Below are positions 22,991-34,080 of a stretch of DNA of 64,000 nucleotides, piece by piece (positions within the stretch are counted from its first letter, which is position 1; the number at the start of each line of letters is the position of its first letter). The notes beneath the pieces are model-generated. The model made no database searches and had not been told where the DNA came from. It worked only from the letters and a program-made list of their open reading frames with translations. Origin of the DNA: Bagarius yarrelli (Eukaryota > Chordata > Actinopteri > Siluriformes > Sisoridae); assembly GCA_005784505.1 (NCBI GenBank), contig VCAZ01000050.1:310001-374000 (forward strand), in the 5' to 3' direction. The position numbers were made by a program, and so were the translations under genes.

Positions 22991-23535
22991 GGATGCTGGG
23001 TTGAAACGACGCCGTCACTGTGGCGTTCGCTACACCAACTAACGGTTGGGTGTCTGATGCTGGGTCGTAGCCCGAAGTTTAGCTCGCAACTTAAAGCAAA
23101 ATAATCGACGACTAAAAAGAATAAAGCAGAATAAAAGACGACTCATATCTCGAAAAATTCATTAGTTGGAACACTCGTAAGTCAAGGTACCACTGTACTG
23201 ACATTTATAACCTGAACGGTAGAAATGAAGACTTGGCATTTAAAAAAAAGATTTAATGAATTTTAATTTTTATCTTTACTCTTAATTATCTTATTTTCAA
23301 TATATCTTGCTGAACTGTAAAGAGAGAAATAAATATTTATTCAATTTCAATACCTATAATCAGGTAAGTCAGATCATGATGCGGACCCAGATGAAATGTC
23401 AAGGCAAATTAGAGTGACATTTGTATTCCCAGGTTTTCAAAGGCAATTATTTGTTTGCATTTAAAAATGACCAGAATGATGGTATGTGTCTAGCAGCAGC
23501 CAAATATGTGTGCAAATAAGATGTGGATTATTGAT

Positions 23536-23566
<31 letters not shown>
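23536..23566. repeat. (ATC)n microsatellite
   Basis: About ten ATC/CAT triplets; the poly-Ile/Ser/Asp readings are artefacts. Confidence 0.9.
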
Positions 23567-24314
23567 CAAACAAAAGTATTGGAATGCCTGACAATCCCAG
23601 CCATGTGTGTTTGTTTAACATTGTATTCCTGTCTCACTCTCATTCTTATAAAAATCTTCACACTTCACAAAAAAAGCCGACCAATAAATTGTTCAGTGTG
23701 ATTTTAGTTTACGCACACTCATTTAACAGAGTTTGGAGAAAGTGTTTGAGCCTCTTAGTTTCTACAAATTATGTTCACAGATTGTGCGTGCTAGTTCAAT
23801 ACGGCTATATACACCCAGTTGTTTTTTTTATCATTGAAATGTCAGCCTCAAAATCAAGACATTTTAAACTGAAGGCAGAACAAACAGGCACATACTTTGA
23901 CTTGCATTATGCAAATGATCGGATGGGCCAAACAGCTACAGACAGAAAAGCAGATGGTAAAGATTGTTCCATGACAAAAGATGGTGAAACAAGAAGAACA
24001 AAAGTGCCAGTCACACAGCTGCTGGAATTTACCCACGATTGATTAGCAGTACAGAGAGAAAAACATGGCCGAGCTCCCGTTAGTTCTATTCGAAACCATT
24101 CTGTCCTGTCTTTTTTTATCTCAGCGTAAAGTCATACAATCATGTGAATATATATATATATACACACACACACAGTCACACATGTATAAAGCTCTTGTTA
24201 TATATAGAACTTACTTCCTGTCATGTGATCTAAATTTTCTGGTTGTTTTTAGCTTTATCTACTATTCTGAAATGATGGCAGAAGTGTATAAAATACGAAA
24301 GCAAAACTAAAGTC

Positions 24315-24583
24315 GGGTTATTTCACTGGAAAATAACTTTGGCAGAGATTAAAACCACCATTTAGAATATTTAAGTTTTAAAAGTATGTGACTTTAAATG
24401 AAAAGTCTTTTTTTATATATTAAATGTACTTAAGTAAAAGCAAAAAAAAACCTTATAAAGAGTTTAAGCAAGAATGTGTTCACTGGTATATAAACTAATG
24501 GCAAATGTTTGTTTTAAGTAAAATAAGATTAATAATAAAAACTTTAAATCTCATATGGCGAGACCGTTCATGTAAATATGTTA

Positions 24584-24637
<54 letters not shown>

Positions 24638-24965
24638 CCAAATAGGTTTTGAATTATATTTTAAAATATATACAAATATTTTTCTACAAATACATTTTAT
24701 ATTCTCTACAAATACATGTCTACGTGCTATTTTTTGTGTACACCAGAATTGAAGCAGGGTCACCCAAAGCACAATGTCACCCTATAGGTTGATGCTCTAC
24801 TTACTGAGATATCACACCAAACAAACATGACAATTTAAGAAATTCTATTATATAATGTATTGTAAATTAATCAATTTTACATAGAGTAGGAAAAGTTAAC
24901 AGAAATATAAAAACTCGAATAAAGTACAGATTCTCCTAATAAATACTTAAGTACTGTAACAAACA
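24315..24965. mobile_element. hAT-like MITE copy expanded by an (AT)n tract
   Basis: 'gggttatttcactggaaaat', 'ttttaaaagtatgtgacttt', 'aatgtacttaagtaaaagca', end 'ataaagtacagattctccta', 'aatacttaagtactgtaac'. The same text order is found at 41098-42185. The (AT)n run at 24585-24635 lies inside. Confidence 0.55.
24585..24635. repeat. (AT)n microsatellite
   Basis: About 25 AT units. Confidence 0.9.
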
Positions 24966-25530
24966 ATAAACAGCTTGTAATGTTGCAGTTCATAATTTTA
25001 GGAGGTCAGACACTCTGTTTCTTAAAAATTTGTGAGAGATAATTATTTAAGAGTTGGTGTTTTAAAGTGACATATTTTGCATTAAAATTCACCAAATAAA
25101 TAAAGACTCTTTTTTAATTATGTTTCTCCTTCCTGGTTACGGTTTATCATGGGTCATCCCATTCCCTTCACAATCAAATCTGTTAGCACAGCATCCCATG
25201 ACAGCTAATCTTGATTAAATCTGTGGGCAAAGTTAAAGTATCCCTCTGTTTCTGCTATTTACTAACTTATTGAATTATATGACATCAACTTATCTTTAAT
25301 TCCCTGCCAAGCAGAGATTTGAGATAATACGATTGTTTTTTAAGCAATGATTTAATATTTTATTATAACTATTATAATATAATTAAATCACAGTTGATTA
25401 ATATATTGACTAGCTTTTGTTAAAAATTTGGGGCGGGTCCATCATTAATTTGCACATAAGGGACTACTTTTAAACACATCAGCGTTATAGACAAAACACC
25501 TTCCTGGCTTGTGCGCCTTTTTTTAATAAA

Positions 25531-25642
25531 GACTCAATTCATCATTAATTACGTAATGTTGTCCCTTGTAGGGACTCACCCGGCAAGCCAGACAGAGTCC
25601 TTACAGGTGAAAACATACATAATTAATGATGAATGAGAGTCT
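25531..25642. repeat. long imperfect hairpin (inverted repeat, ~47-bp arms)
   Basis: Left arm 25531-25577 begins 'gactcaattcatcattaatt' and ends 'ccttgtagggactc'. The right arm, to 25642, is its inverted complement: 'gagtccttacaggtg' ... 'aattaatgatgaatgagagt'+'c'. The loop is 'acccggcaagccagaca'. Most positions pair with a few mismatches and 1-2 nt bulges. It could be a small MITE, a microRNA-precursor-like fold, or a conserved element; no flanking direct repeat is visible. Confidence 0.7.
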
Positions 25643-25659
25643 TCCTGTGTCATTGTTCT

Positions 25660-25890
25660 AGTCCATGTGCTCAATGCTTCTACTGGTTTTTAGTTCTGTC
25701 TGGTCATTGGTTTGTTTTGGTCATGTGTCTATCTTTGTTATATTTATAGCCCTTGTGTTTCCTGTTATCTTGTGTTTTAGATCGTGGATTGTCACCTGTG
25801 GGTCAAAAAGTCAAATTAGTTAAGTCAAGTTAAGGTTGTTGTTTTGTCGCATATTTCTATTTAAAATAAAAACTGCATTTGGGTTTACAA
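25660..25890 (+). mobile_element. family G-like 3' end, diverged
   Basis: T/G-rich sequence running into 'aaaataaaaactgcatttgg', which resembles the ends at 11080-11100 and 14070-14093. Class unknown. Confidence 0.35.
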
Positions 25891-26274
25891 ATTATTTCTT
25901 ACATCACCCTAATTGTCATTGGCTGTGGAAAAAGATCCAAATTGTCCAATCACTGAACCGCTGCTTATAACCTTGCTGAAGGTCATGGTTTAATAGGCAT
26001 TAATAAGTCTCTGCTATAACAGCAGCACATGACCTCACTGTCTGTTTGTCATGTCATGTCACTGTATGTTTATCTTGATAGAACTGTCAACACTATGATT
26101 GCAGCTTGCAGCCAATGGGAAAAGTGTGAGCTTTACTGCCTTTATTGTCTGTTTATGTAAACATGTACTTGATAGCATGGATTTCATTTGGGAAATTTGA
26201 TAAAATAACCTGCTGGTTTAATAGTTTGAAGCTATTATTAAAAAAGAGGGGGGTTAAATAGGTTTTATACTTAC

Positions 26275-26388
26275 TGTACTGACAGTTTCTTCCCATGTAT
26301 TCGCCTGGACAGTCACAGGAATAGTTGGCCACCAAATCGGTACAGATGCCTCCATTTTTACATGGATCCCTTTCACATTCATTGACGT
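26275..26388 (-). CDS. EDIL3: EDIL3 exon: third EGF-like domain
   Basis: Internal exon of 114 nt, phase 1-1 as is usual for a single EGF module. On the minus strand the acceptor is ...gttttccag / ACGTCAATG and the end is ...TGTCAGTACA / gtaagt. It encodes (D)VNECERDPCKNGGICTDLV then ANYSCDCPGEYMGRNCQY: six cysteines in EGF order, a D-V-N-E calcium-binding start, and C-T-D-L-V-A-N-Y-S-C-D-C, which fits the Asp/Asn beta-hydroxylation consensus of calcium-binding EGF domains. Asn-Tyr-Ser is a possible N-glycosylation site. In EDIL3 this is EGF3; the integrin-binding RGD lies in EGF2, which is not in the window. Confidence 0.95.
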
Positions 26389-26707
26389 CTGGAAAACACA
26401 TGTACACAAGACCGAATTAGCCCCAGCCATAATAAGTAAACCATCTAATTTAAATGCACTAGGCGTGGTTGTTTATCAAGTCTGCTCTGTTTATTTGATA
26501 TTTGCCTTCAGCCAGATTGCCCAAGTAAAAGAAACACCATCTGTAATTACTCAAATTAACTTAGGACAATAGGGGCAGAAAGTGGGAAGCATTTTAAGTA
26601 GGGTAAAGTAGAAAAATTACAAAGGATTCAGAAAAGTTATGCAAATTAAGTTGTGAGTTTTCCATAGTATGGAATAAGTTATGCACAGATATTTTGGCTA
26701 CTAAATA

Positions 26708-26892
26708 GGGGAATTGTAACACAGTGGTTAAGGTATTGGGCTGCTAACTGGAAGATCAGGGTTTGATTCCCAGCACCACCAAGTTGCCATGACTGGGCCA
26801 CTGATCAAGGGCCCCTTATGCCCCATTGCACAGTCGTATAAAAGAGATAAATGTAAGTCACTTTGCATAAGGACGTATGCCAAAATGCGCAA
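26708..26892 (+). mobile_element. SINE family A, near full-length
   Basis: 'gtaacacagtggttaaggta', 'cagggtttgattcccagcac', 'cagtcgtataaaagagataa', 'gcataaggacgtatgccaaa'. It lies about 320 bp upstream of the EGF3 exon in transcript terms. Confidence 0.8.
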
Positions 26893-27169
26893 ATGTCAAA
26901 AAATATACAGAAGTACTGAATGTACAGAATCCAAGACTTTTTATACAACTGATCTAAAACACAAACTAAATTATTAAGATTATTACATTATTCAGCCATC
27001 ACACCCAAGTATTTAATTCCGGGTTAACCTTTCAGTTGTCTTCAGGTTAAAGTTAAACTTTTTAAAAAAAGTTTGCTTTATTAGAAGAATTGTTTTCAAC
27101 CCAGAATTAAATGATATATTTTTAATTCATGCTTTATAGTTGATTAATTCAGAAGTACATAAATTTACG

Positions 27170-27345
27170 TGCTTGTCGGGAAGATGATACAAGGCTAGTT
27201 TATAATCCTGTTATAATAACCTCCACCCAAGTTGGAAGACTTTTGTCTAGATTCTGAGGCGTGGCTTTGAGGGTTTGCTTATTCAGCCACAAAAGTATGC
27301 GTGACATCAGTCATAATATTTAAGGAGGTCTGACACAGAAAGCAT
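27170..27345 (+). mobile_element. MITE family E fragment (inner part)
   Basis: 'ataataacctccacccaagt', 'tctgaggcgtggctttgagg', 'gtttgcttattcagccacaa', 'gcgtgacatcagtcataata': the same block order as 52440-52690. Confidence 0.55.
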
Positions 27346-28599
27346 TTTGTTCGACAGGGTTCCAGGCAGGTCTCTAGAGCTTTTTTTTTCTTGGCAACTG
27401 ACAAATTACATTATGTTATCATAAATATCTTTTTATGTTATCTTTTTTATCTTTTTAATAGTTGCATTAATTTGCACATTGTCAATCTACTGCTGCTTCT
27501 ATTTATCATTTACAGCTGCTATTTCGCGTTTGCACAAATTATAAAACTGATTTCGCACATAATTAACATGTATACATAATATTTATACACTGTTCAGTAT
27601 ACTTTACTTTATTTATACTTTCTATTCTATTTTATTTTCTTAATTTTGTTAGTATTTGTATTTCTGTGGGGTTTTTTCCCGGCATTCGATGTGGACAGCA
27701 AAATAAAAAAATGTATTGTACAGAGAAACTTGGTTCCTTATTGTGCAAATGACAATAAATGCTTTGAATCTTGAACTGAACCTCTTGAATCTAAAGGCAG
27801 AGGATATGTATATATGTGGGGATATGAACAGTATAAGTGTGAACTACAATCTCAGCAGGAAGTAAAGAAGATTCCTTCTGGTAATAAACCACATGCTGGC
27901 ACAGAAACTTATCATAAACTGCTGTTTTAATAACAGAATCTAATGGTGGAGACTTTATTGCAGCTGGTGCTGGATAAAAGACGACCTTTGACCTCTTGCT
28001 TCCATTTTCTTATGTTTGGTGTCACTAGACATAAAATGGAATATTAATCAAAAATATACACTATACGTACGGCAAATTTATAGGCTGACAGAAAGAAAGA
28101 GAAGTGATAATGGAGCATAAAATGAAAAGAATTAGAGGTAAAGACTGAGTACGAGGAGAAAAAAAAATCTTGGAACAATATTTCTATTTCTGGTAACTAA
28201 CATTAGTAATGATACAGTTTTTTTCTCAATTACACTTTCTGCCCATGCTAGAATTTGCTAAACCATGATGAAAAGTAATCTGATTAAAAGCCTGTTCACC
28301 TTTGTGTATATCGGGATGCGATAAATGGCTAAAGTAGCGAAAAGTCTGGCTGAAAATGCTGATGCAGAGAAAAGACCACCAAGAAACGTTGACAGGTTTA
28401 TTGCTTAGAGACGTTATGTAATCTGCACAGTGCACCGTGTGCAACCGATAATGATCGAATGGGTTTTGTTGCAAGCAAATAAAAGAACTTCATCATATAA
28501 TAGTTGGAATTCTTTGTCGGAAAAGTCCAAGCTGACAAAATGAATATTTGATTACAAAGTGTTTTGTTATGAAATTCTTACCTAACATTTTTACTAACT

Positions 28600-28830
28600 A
28601 CTTTAAGCTCTGGTGGATTTATTAACAACATTCATCAATATCTTGAAGCTGCTTTATGGTGTGTTAACACTTAGAGTTTGGTTTATTTGGTCCAAACCAA
28701 AAAAGGAAAATGATACATTTGGTCCTGGTTTGCTTACTGTTCATACTTACATTTTTGACAGTGAACCAAAAAGTTACCGAACCTAAAGGCACAGTGATCT
28801 ATTCACAACCTGACTGGTCAGTTTGAGACA
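28600..28830. mobile_element. possible MITE fragment
   Basis: 'ggtgtgttaacacttagagt', 'tttggtccaaaccaaaaaag' and 'cagtgaaccaaaaagttacc' resemble a GAACCAAA-rich dispersed fish repeat. Boundaries are not resolved. Confidence 0.35.
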
Positions 28831-28849
28831 GAACTTTCCATCCGAAAAG

Positions 28850-29112
28850 ACACGATACACTGCCATAAAGACGTTCCAGCTGTTCCCCGAGGACTCATGC
28901 TTTAAGTTGCTTACACACATACAGTGTGGCTGCATAATTCCTGCTACCTGTTTCTTCCTATTCCGTCTCAGGGAGTTTTTCCTTGCCACCGTCGCCCTCG
29001 GCCTGCTCATCAGGAATTCATTTGCACTTTATAATCTCTTTGCTTGTTCACAGCTGTTTTGTGACAATGAGCATTGTAAAAAGCGCTATAAAAATAAAAT
29101 AAAAGTAAATTG
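28850..29112 (+). mobile_element. dispersed repeat family D (retroelement 3' end)
   Basis: 'gggagtttttccttgccacc', 'gtcgccctcggcctgctcat', 'ttgtgacaatgagcattgta' and end 'aaaagcgctataaaaataaa'. The end matches, in the opposite orientation, the insert at 54158-54230. A common fish repeat, probably the 3' end of a non-LTR element. Confidence 0.6.
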
Positions 29113-29885
29113 AATATACTAGATTGAAAATGCTTATGATGTAAATGCATATTTAATCTTACTTTTACCAGCTGAGAACTCTTAAAGAGCTCCTAAAAGG
29201 TGTAACACAGCACTAAGATTTCCTCCGTTGTATGCAGAATCAAGGAAACGGCGTCTGCGACTTTTTCGACGAGGCAACATAGAACCTAGATGAACCAGAT
29301 AGTTATGCTTCAGTGTTCTGTCCTTTAAATTAAAGAATTATGATTAGAATTGCATTTGTGTCACAACTTCTGACATCACATCCTGTCTTTGGTCCAATTA
29401 GATCCATTTGGTCAATGTCGCCTTTATATATCAATTTAACCGAACAAGAGTTTCTTTGGAAGTGAATTGAGACCCATATTTTTTTACGGTCAAAGTTCCA
29501 TGTTCCATAGTTCCTGCGGTCCATAGTTCTACACACGCACACACACAACAATCAGTCTGAATTGTAAACACACTTATGATACATGAACAACAGAGCATGG
29601 ATGAATGTAAATAGTCCTTGACTTTATACTTAAGTATACTTAAGGACATACTTGAATTTCAGAATTCTCATACTCTGCTCATCCTTAAATCTCTTTCCTC
29701 TGGCTCTCCAGTTTCCTCCCAATAGTAAATATTATACACACAAACAGATTAAATACTCTAAATAACCCCCAGGGGTAAATGTGTGCACATGGTGTCTTAT
29801 TATGAACCAAAAAAGAACAAAAAAATGAGTTACGTAAGATGATAAATGAATGAATGACTAAATGACTGGATGGATGGATGAACTG

Positions 29886-29899
29886 AATATATATATATA

Positions 29900-29964
<65 letters not shown>

Positions 29965-29985
29965 TCTATATATATATATATATAC
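29886..29985. repeat. (AT)n microsatellite, longest in the window
   Basis: Near-pure AT over about 100 bp with two short interruptions, ending in (CA)n. Liable to length variation and assembly error. Confidence 0.9.
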
Positions 29986-30269
29986 ACACACAACAAAGAG
30001 GATGACTGTCTGAAAATCTCTTGAGAATTAAATAGAAAAAAAATCCCCCCAAAAAAGTTTAGATTATAAAGTTTTTATAGTTATCATCTTGTTTGTCTGG
30101 TCACCTATTTACAGATGCCATTTTTATAATATTGAGAAACTTGCTGGTGATGTCCATAACAACTGTTAAAAGTCTCTGAATGCAAAAAAGTTTAAGAAAG
30201 TGTCACATACTTGAATAAAGTACATATAAGTACGGACAGCATCTTTTATCTGGTTAATCATTTGAAAGA

Positions 30270-30760
30270 TCTATAAGCTAATTTACATTAACATCACAAT
30301 CAGCCATGAATGCAATCTGCATGTCAATGGATCCTTTGTGGTGCTTTCAGAGAATAAATTCTCTCCATAGGATAGAGCAAGAAAATAGAATTAAACAAGC
30401 ACTAGCCCAAAGGATGCAATCAAAAGTCATAATCAGAAGGGATTCGATTTTAATTATTGCACGCACAAAGGGCCTACTATTTTCATTAACCATCATTAAC
30501 CTGACAATCGAAGACTCAAGAATGTGTTATTGAATTTGACAAGAGCAAAGCGTCATTAAGCCATTATCCTCATGCAAATTCTAATTCCAGCATTAATTCT
30601 ACATGAATGTGTTGAACAGAATCAATCACTTTGTGCTAATGCTAAAGGCATGACCGGCAGAGATACGCAAAATGTTAAATGGGTTGTATTGAGTTGAATT
30701 AAGAAAATTGAAGCGTTTGCTTCCAATAGTGAGTAAAAATATAATTGTAGGTTAATGAGA
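30270..30760. promoter_or_regulatory. repeat-free island, possible conserved non-coding element
   Basis: About 490 bp without a recognisable repeat, rich in homeodomain and POU-like words: 'gatttaattattgc'-type text, 'tcatgcaaattctaattcca' (octamer-like ATGCAAAT), 'accatcattaacctgaca', 'ggcatgaccggcagagatac'. The texture is that of deeply conserved vertebrate enhancers, and it is the best such candidate here. No conservation data are available to me. Confidence 0.35.
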
Positions 30761-30987
30761 ATGCAAAAGTCACAGGAAAGGGATTTTTCCCTTTTATAGA
30801 ATTACAATGTTTTTTTTAATATCAAATTTATACATATATCCTAACTAAAAAAAAAATTAAATACATGGCAATGTAATGATGTAAAGTCTTTAAACCTAAA
30901 GCTTGTACCAGGATTCATGACAATATTACATTTTTGTAGTGGGAACTTTTGTTGTGTGTAAAATGTGATTTGTAATTACTTTAAGGA

Positions 30988-31136
30988 AAAGTGGTAATTG
31001 TAAGATCAGAGTTTACCAACAAGTTACCACCGCTGGGCCCCTAAGCAAGACCTTTATCCCCCAATTGCGCAGTTGTATAAAAGAAATAAACATAAGCCGC
31101 TTTGGATAAGGACGTCTGCCAAATGCCGTAAATGTA
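30988..31136 (+). mobile_element. SINE family A, diverged
   Basis: 'aaaagtggtaattgtaagat', 'ccgctgggcccctaagcaag', 'ttgcgcagttgtataaaaga', 'aaggacgtctgccaaatgcc'. The interval between the A and B boxes is deleted. Confidence 0.75.
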
Positions 31137-31784
31137 ATTAGTTAATGTGTCCTTTATTTGTCTAGATACAAGTTATATTTTAAATACAAATCCTGTACTA
31201 AAATAATTTAGACGCAAGAAAATTTACAAAATTTAAAAGAAGCTTGATAGAGAATTTATATATTTTCTGTTATATATTTGAGAATGGATGCTAAAGGCAT
31301 ATAAAGAAAATAAGAGGCTGTCAACAAAACAGAAAACTTTAAGACCTAGCAAACACCTAGCAAATCACCAGCACAATTACAGAAAAATAACCCGACTTCC
31401 TGAAACACTGAGGTTTAAATACACAACTAAAAAGAGGACGGCAGATTAGTTAAACAAGAAACACCTAAACATAATTAACAACATTATGGCTGAACTAACA
31501 GAGAGGCAGGGGTGGAGACAAGACAAAGAATGGGCTAATAAGTAATTGTAGTTTGTCATCCAGTTAGTAAAAAAAACTAACTACTGTATAACATGGACCT
31601 GTAACAATGTAATGTTTTAAAACCTAAAGATTGTACTAGAATTTATAACATTTATTTTCCTCCACTACATTATAGAAAAAAGTTGCAACCCAGTTATGCA
31701 AACCAAAAAAACATCAACTTGTGTGTCTGTTGTCTGAACATGTGTAAATTGTACTTTTTAATTTATTGATGTGTGCTTTATGTA

Positions 31785-31966
31785 TTTAGAATCACTAAAC
31801 AATCTAACATACATGTTTTTCGAATGTGGGAGGAAACCGAACAACCCGGAGTAAACCCACGCAAGCACAGGGAGAACACAGAAAGGCTCCTGCCAGGAAT
31901 CAAAACCAGGCCCTTCTGGCTGTAAGATAAAAGTACTAACCACTGAGCCACCCCTGTGCTGCCCCG
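31785..31966 (-). mobile_element. SINE family B, 5' half
   Basis: 'tagaatcactaaacaatcta', 'acatgtttttcgaatgtggg', 'aaacccacgcaagcacaggg', 'taaccactgagccacccctg', 'tgctgccc'. The 3' half with 'gggatagactccagc' is missing, so this copy is truncated at the 3' side. Confidence 0.75.
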
Positions 31967-33009
31967 ATGTGGTTTTTAGGTTTAAAATTATTTGCTTGAG
32001 CAATTAATCTGAAGCGGGGGTCAAAAATTTATTATGTCGAAGGTACTACAAAACATCTTATTCTGCAAAAAATGGATAAATAACAATTTTTACGCAATTT
32101 AACAATTTAATTGACGCAACTTGATAAAACTAAAGGTGTTATGCTAATTTCATTTTATTCGAACTTCTGTTTTCCATAGAAACATAATGAAAATAATAAT
32201 AAACTAAGGTGGAAGCAAAGTTTATGTGGCTGAAAAACAACTGGGTCGTGTAAAGACACTTATTGATTACAGGCACTAAAATAAAGTTCTAAAGCGCTCT
32301 GTGTTTTATGTTCCATCCGAACCAGAGGTTAGACCTTACAGCATTTGGGTAAGTGTTTGTGTGTCAGAGTAATAAAGAAAGGATTGACTTAGAGGAGACA
32401 GTAAGATAACGCGCTTTTATAACTAAGTCACTGTCCTGTGTCTGTGGGACCCAATGTGATACAAAGACCCTAGATCCTTATCCTCAAAGCCAGGTCCTAT
32501 AACAGGAACCTCGGTTGCTGGGCAGGCCTCAGTCTTCTCGTGCCACAAAGAAACCATGTTCCGAGTGGGTCTCTGCTCACTGATTTACCACCCAGAGAGG
32601 TGTGGAAAGCATGTCCGCCACATATATTTTAATGGAGGGTGGTGCTAACCCTGCAGAGAAATGTTCCTGCAGCACTAAAACAAACCGGCAGTTAACTGTA
32701 TCATGCTATTTGTTCTTGCACCATTTTAGAGCAAAGAGTTTCCTTGTGGAAGTTCATGAACGTTTGAGGTGAAAGAGAGAGGCCAAATGAAAGACAAAAG
32801 AAACGTATTGGCATGCTTTTCCCCCGAAAGCAAAAAAGTGTTTTGGCCAGTTAGTAATTAATTAAGTAGAGATTCTGACCAACTGCATGCTTACAACTTC
32901 GTTGCTGCAAACAGGGGAAACCAGACTTACTGTATGGATGTGCTGGTACGTGTGAACACATTTTTTGATTTATCTTTACGATTTAGTTGATGGAGAAATA
33001 CAAAAATGC

Positions 33010-33715
33010 TTGGAGGGAGCAATTGTGTCTTTGTAGATGGGGAAAAAGTATATGACCGGGTGCCGAGATAAAAGCTGTGGTATTGTATGAGAAAGTCAGG
33101 AAAAGTAGCAGAAAAGTATGTGGTGCAGGATATGTATCAGAGGAGCATTACTGTAGTGAGGTGTGCAGTAGGGCATGTAGTGAGAGCAGGAAGCAGGTGG
33201 AGGAAAACCTGGAGAGGTGGAGGTTTGCTTTGGAGAGAAAAGGAATCAAAGTAATTTGAAGCAAGAGAGAATACATGCATGTGAATGCAAGGGAGGAAAG
33301 TGGAGCAGTGAGATGACAGATTGAAGAAGTGAAGAAGGTACAGAAGTTTAAGTACTTGGGGTCAACAGTACAAATCAATGAAGAGTGTGGAAAAGAGGTA
33401 AAAAAAGGGAGTTTAGGTGGGTTGGAATGAATAAAGAAATTAAGAACAAGCAGATCAGAGGGACAGCTTATGTTTAATGTTTCAGTGACAAAGTCAAAGT
33501 CAGTGAGATGGTTTGGACATGTGCAGAGGAGGGATAGTAGACATATCTATAAAAGGATGTTTGAAATGAAGCTGCCAGGCAGAAGGCAAAGAGGCCAAAG
33601 AGGAGGGATATAGATGTGATAAATGAGGGCATTATATTAGTTTGTGTGAGGTTAAATAAAGAGGTTGCATAAGTTACTGTTAGTTGGAGGCAGATGATTC
33701 GCTGTGGCGACCCAT
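33010..33715 (+). pseudogene. RTE-like non-LTR retrotransposon, reverse-transcriptase C-terminal fossil
   Basis: Broken reading in several frames. Pieces such as FVDGEKVYDRVP (the palm-domain F-x-D-x-x-K-A-Y-D-R-V-P block), RKQVEENLERWRFALERKGI, a 'KFKYLGSTVQ'-like piece, MRWFGHVQRRD-type and 'LPGRRQRGQRG'-type pieces follow in the order expected for the end of an RTE-type polymerase. The sequence ends near 'gattcgctgtggcgacccat', typical of the 3' end of such elements in fish. Stops, frameshifts and internal deletions make it inactive. Confidence 0.8.
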
Positions 33716-33819
33716 GAAGAGACCCTATGAGATCTATATAATTTGTTCTAAGTTTAATAAGTATTGCCATTCACATAATATATCGCAAACATGTCTTCAT
33801 GAATCATTAGATTAAAATA

Positions 33820-34080
33820 CTTAGAATATATCCCAGCCATGACTTAAAACTTAATAGTGCATTTATATTGCAAGGGAGGCAAATTAGTTTTCATCCTGGT
33901 GCTCAATCATTTGCTATGGAGACAGCGGAAAATCTTGCTCAGAGGCTTTAAGAGTAGAAACCCGAAAAAATGGTCTTAATATGTCAACATTATGCAAATG
34001 AGAAGCAGCAGGTAGAGGCCTATAAGATCATTGACTGCAGTATGGAGAAGGGATTTTCATTACATGTGGTGTCTACACTC
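33820..34080. promoter_or_regulatory. repeat-free island, possible conserved non-coding element
   Basis: 'gcaaattagttttcatcctg', 'gctcaatcatttgctatgga', 'aacattatgcaaatgagaag' (octamer-like ATGCAAAT), 'ggagaagggattttcattac'. Unlike the repeats around it. Inference only. Confidence 0.27.

Larger units (their letters stand above)
22487..23195. mobile_element. mariner-like MITE with TA target duplication
   Basis: Left end 'cagtggtggcttatgagttt' and right end 'actcgtaagtcaaggtacca'+'ctg' form inverted repeats, each flanked by TA (22485-22486 and 23196-23197), the target site of the Tc1/mariner superfamily. There is no transposase; most of the present length comes from SINEs inserted inside. Confidence 0.7.
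13017..26274 (-). other. EDIL3: EDIL3 intron (~13.3 kb) between EGF3 and discoidin domain 1
   Basis: Phase 1 intron from the donor gtaagt after the EGF3 exon to the acceptor gcacag. It is dominated by nested transposons, listed separately. Parts where I see nothing identifiable include 13100-13570, 14250-14900, 15330-15660, 18400-18800, 20530-21470, 23200-23500 and 25000-25500. Confidence 0.9.

Noticed and set aside
23461..24042. 178-codon plus-strand frame and overlapping frames
   Set aside because: Starts within an (ATC)n repeat, has no recognisable domain and shows AT-rich intron-like codon use.
1785..26388. Assignment to MFGE8 instead of EDIL3
   Set aside because: The EGF3 and discoidin-1 residues (ICTDLVANYSC, FGLQKWYPY, RIGSPEYVKSYK, QVCRRHC) fit EDIL3 more closely as I know the two families. 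An alignment would settle it.
33077..33378. Small frames at 33077-33259 (+) and 33148-33378 (-) as genes
   Set aside because: They are parts, or the antisense, of the decayed RTE-like polymerase.
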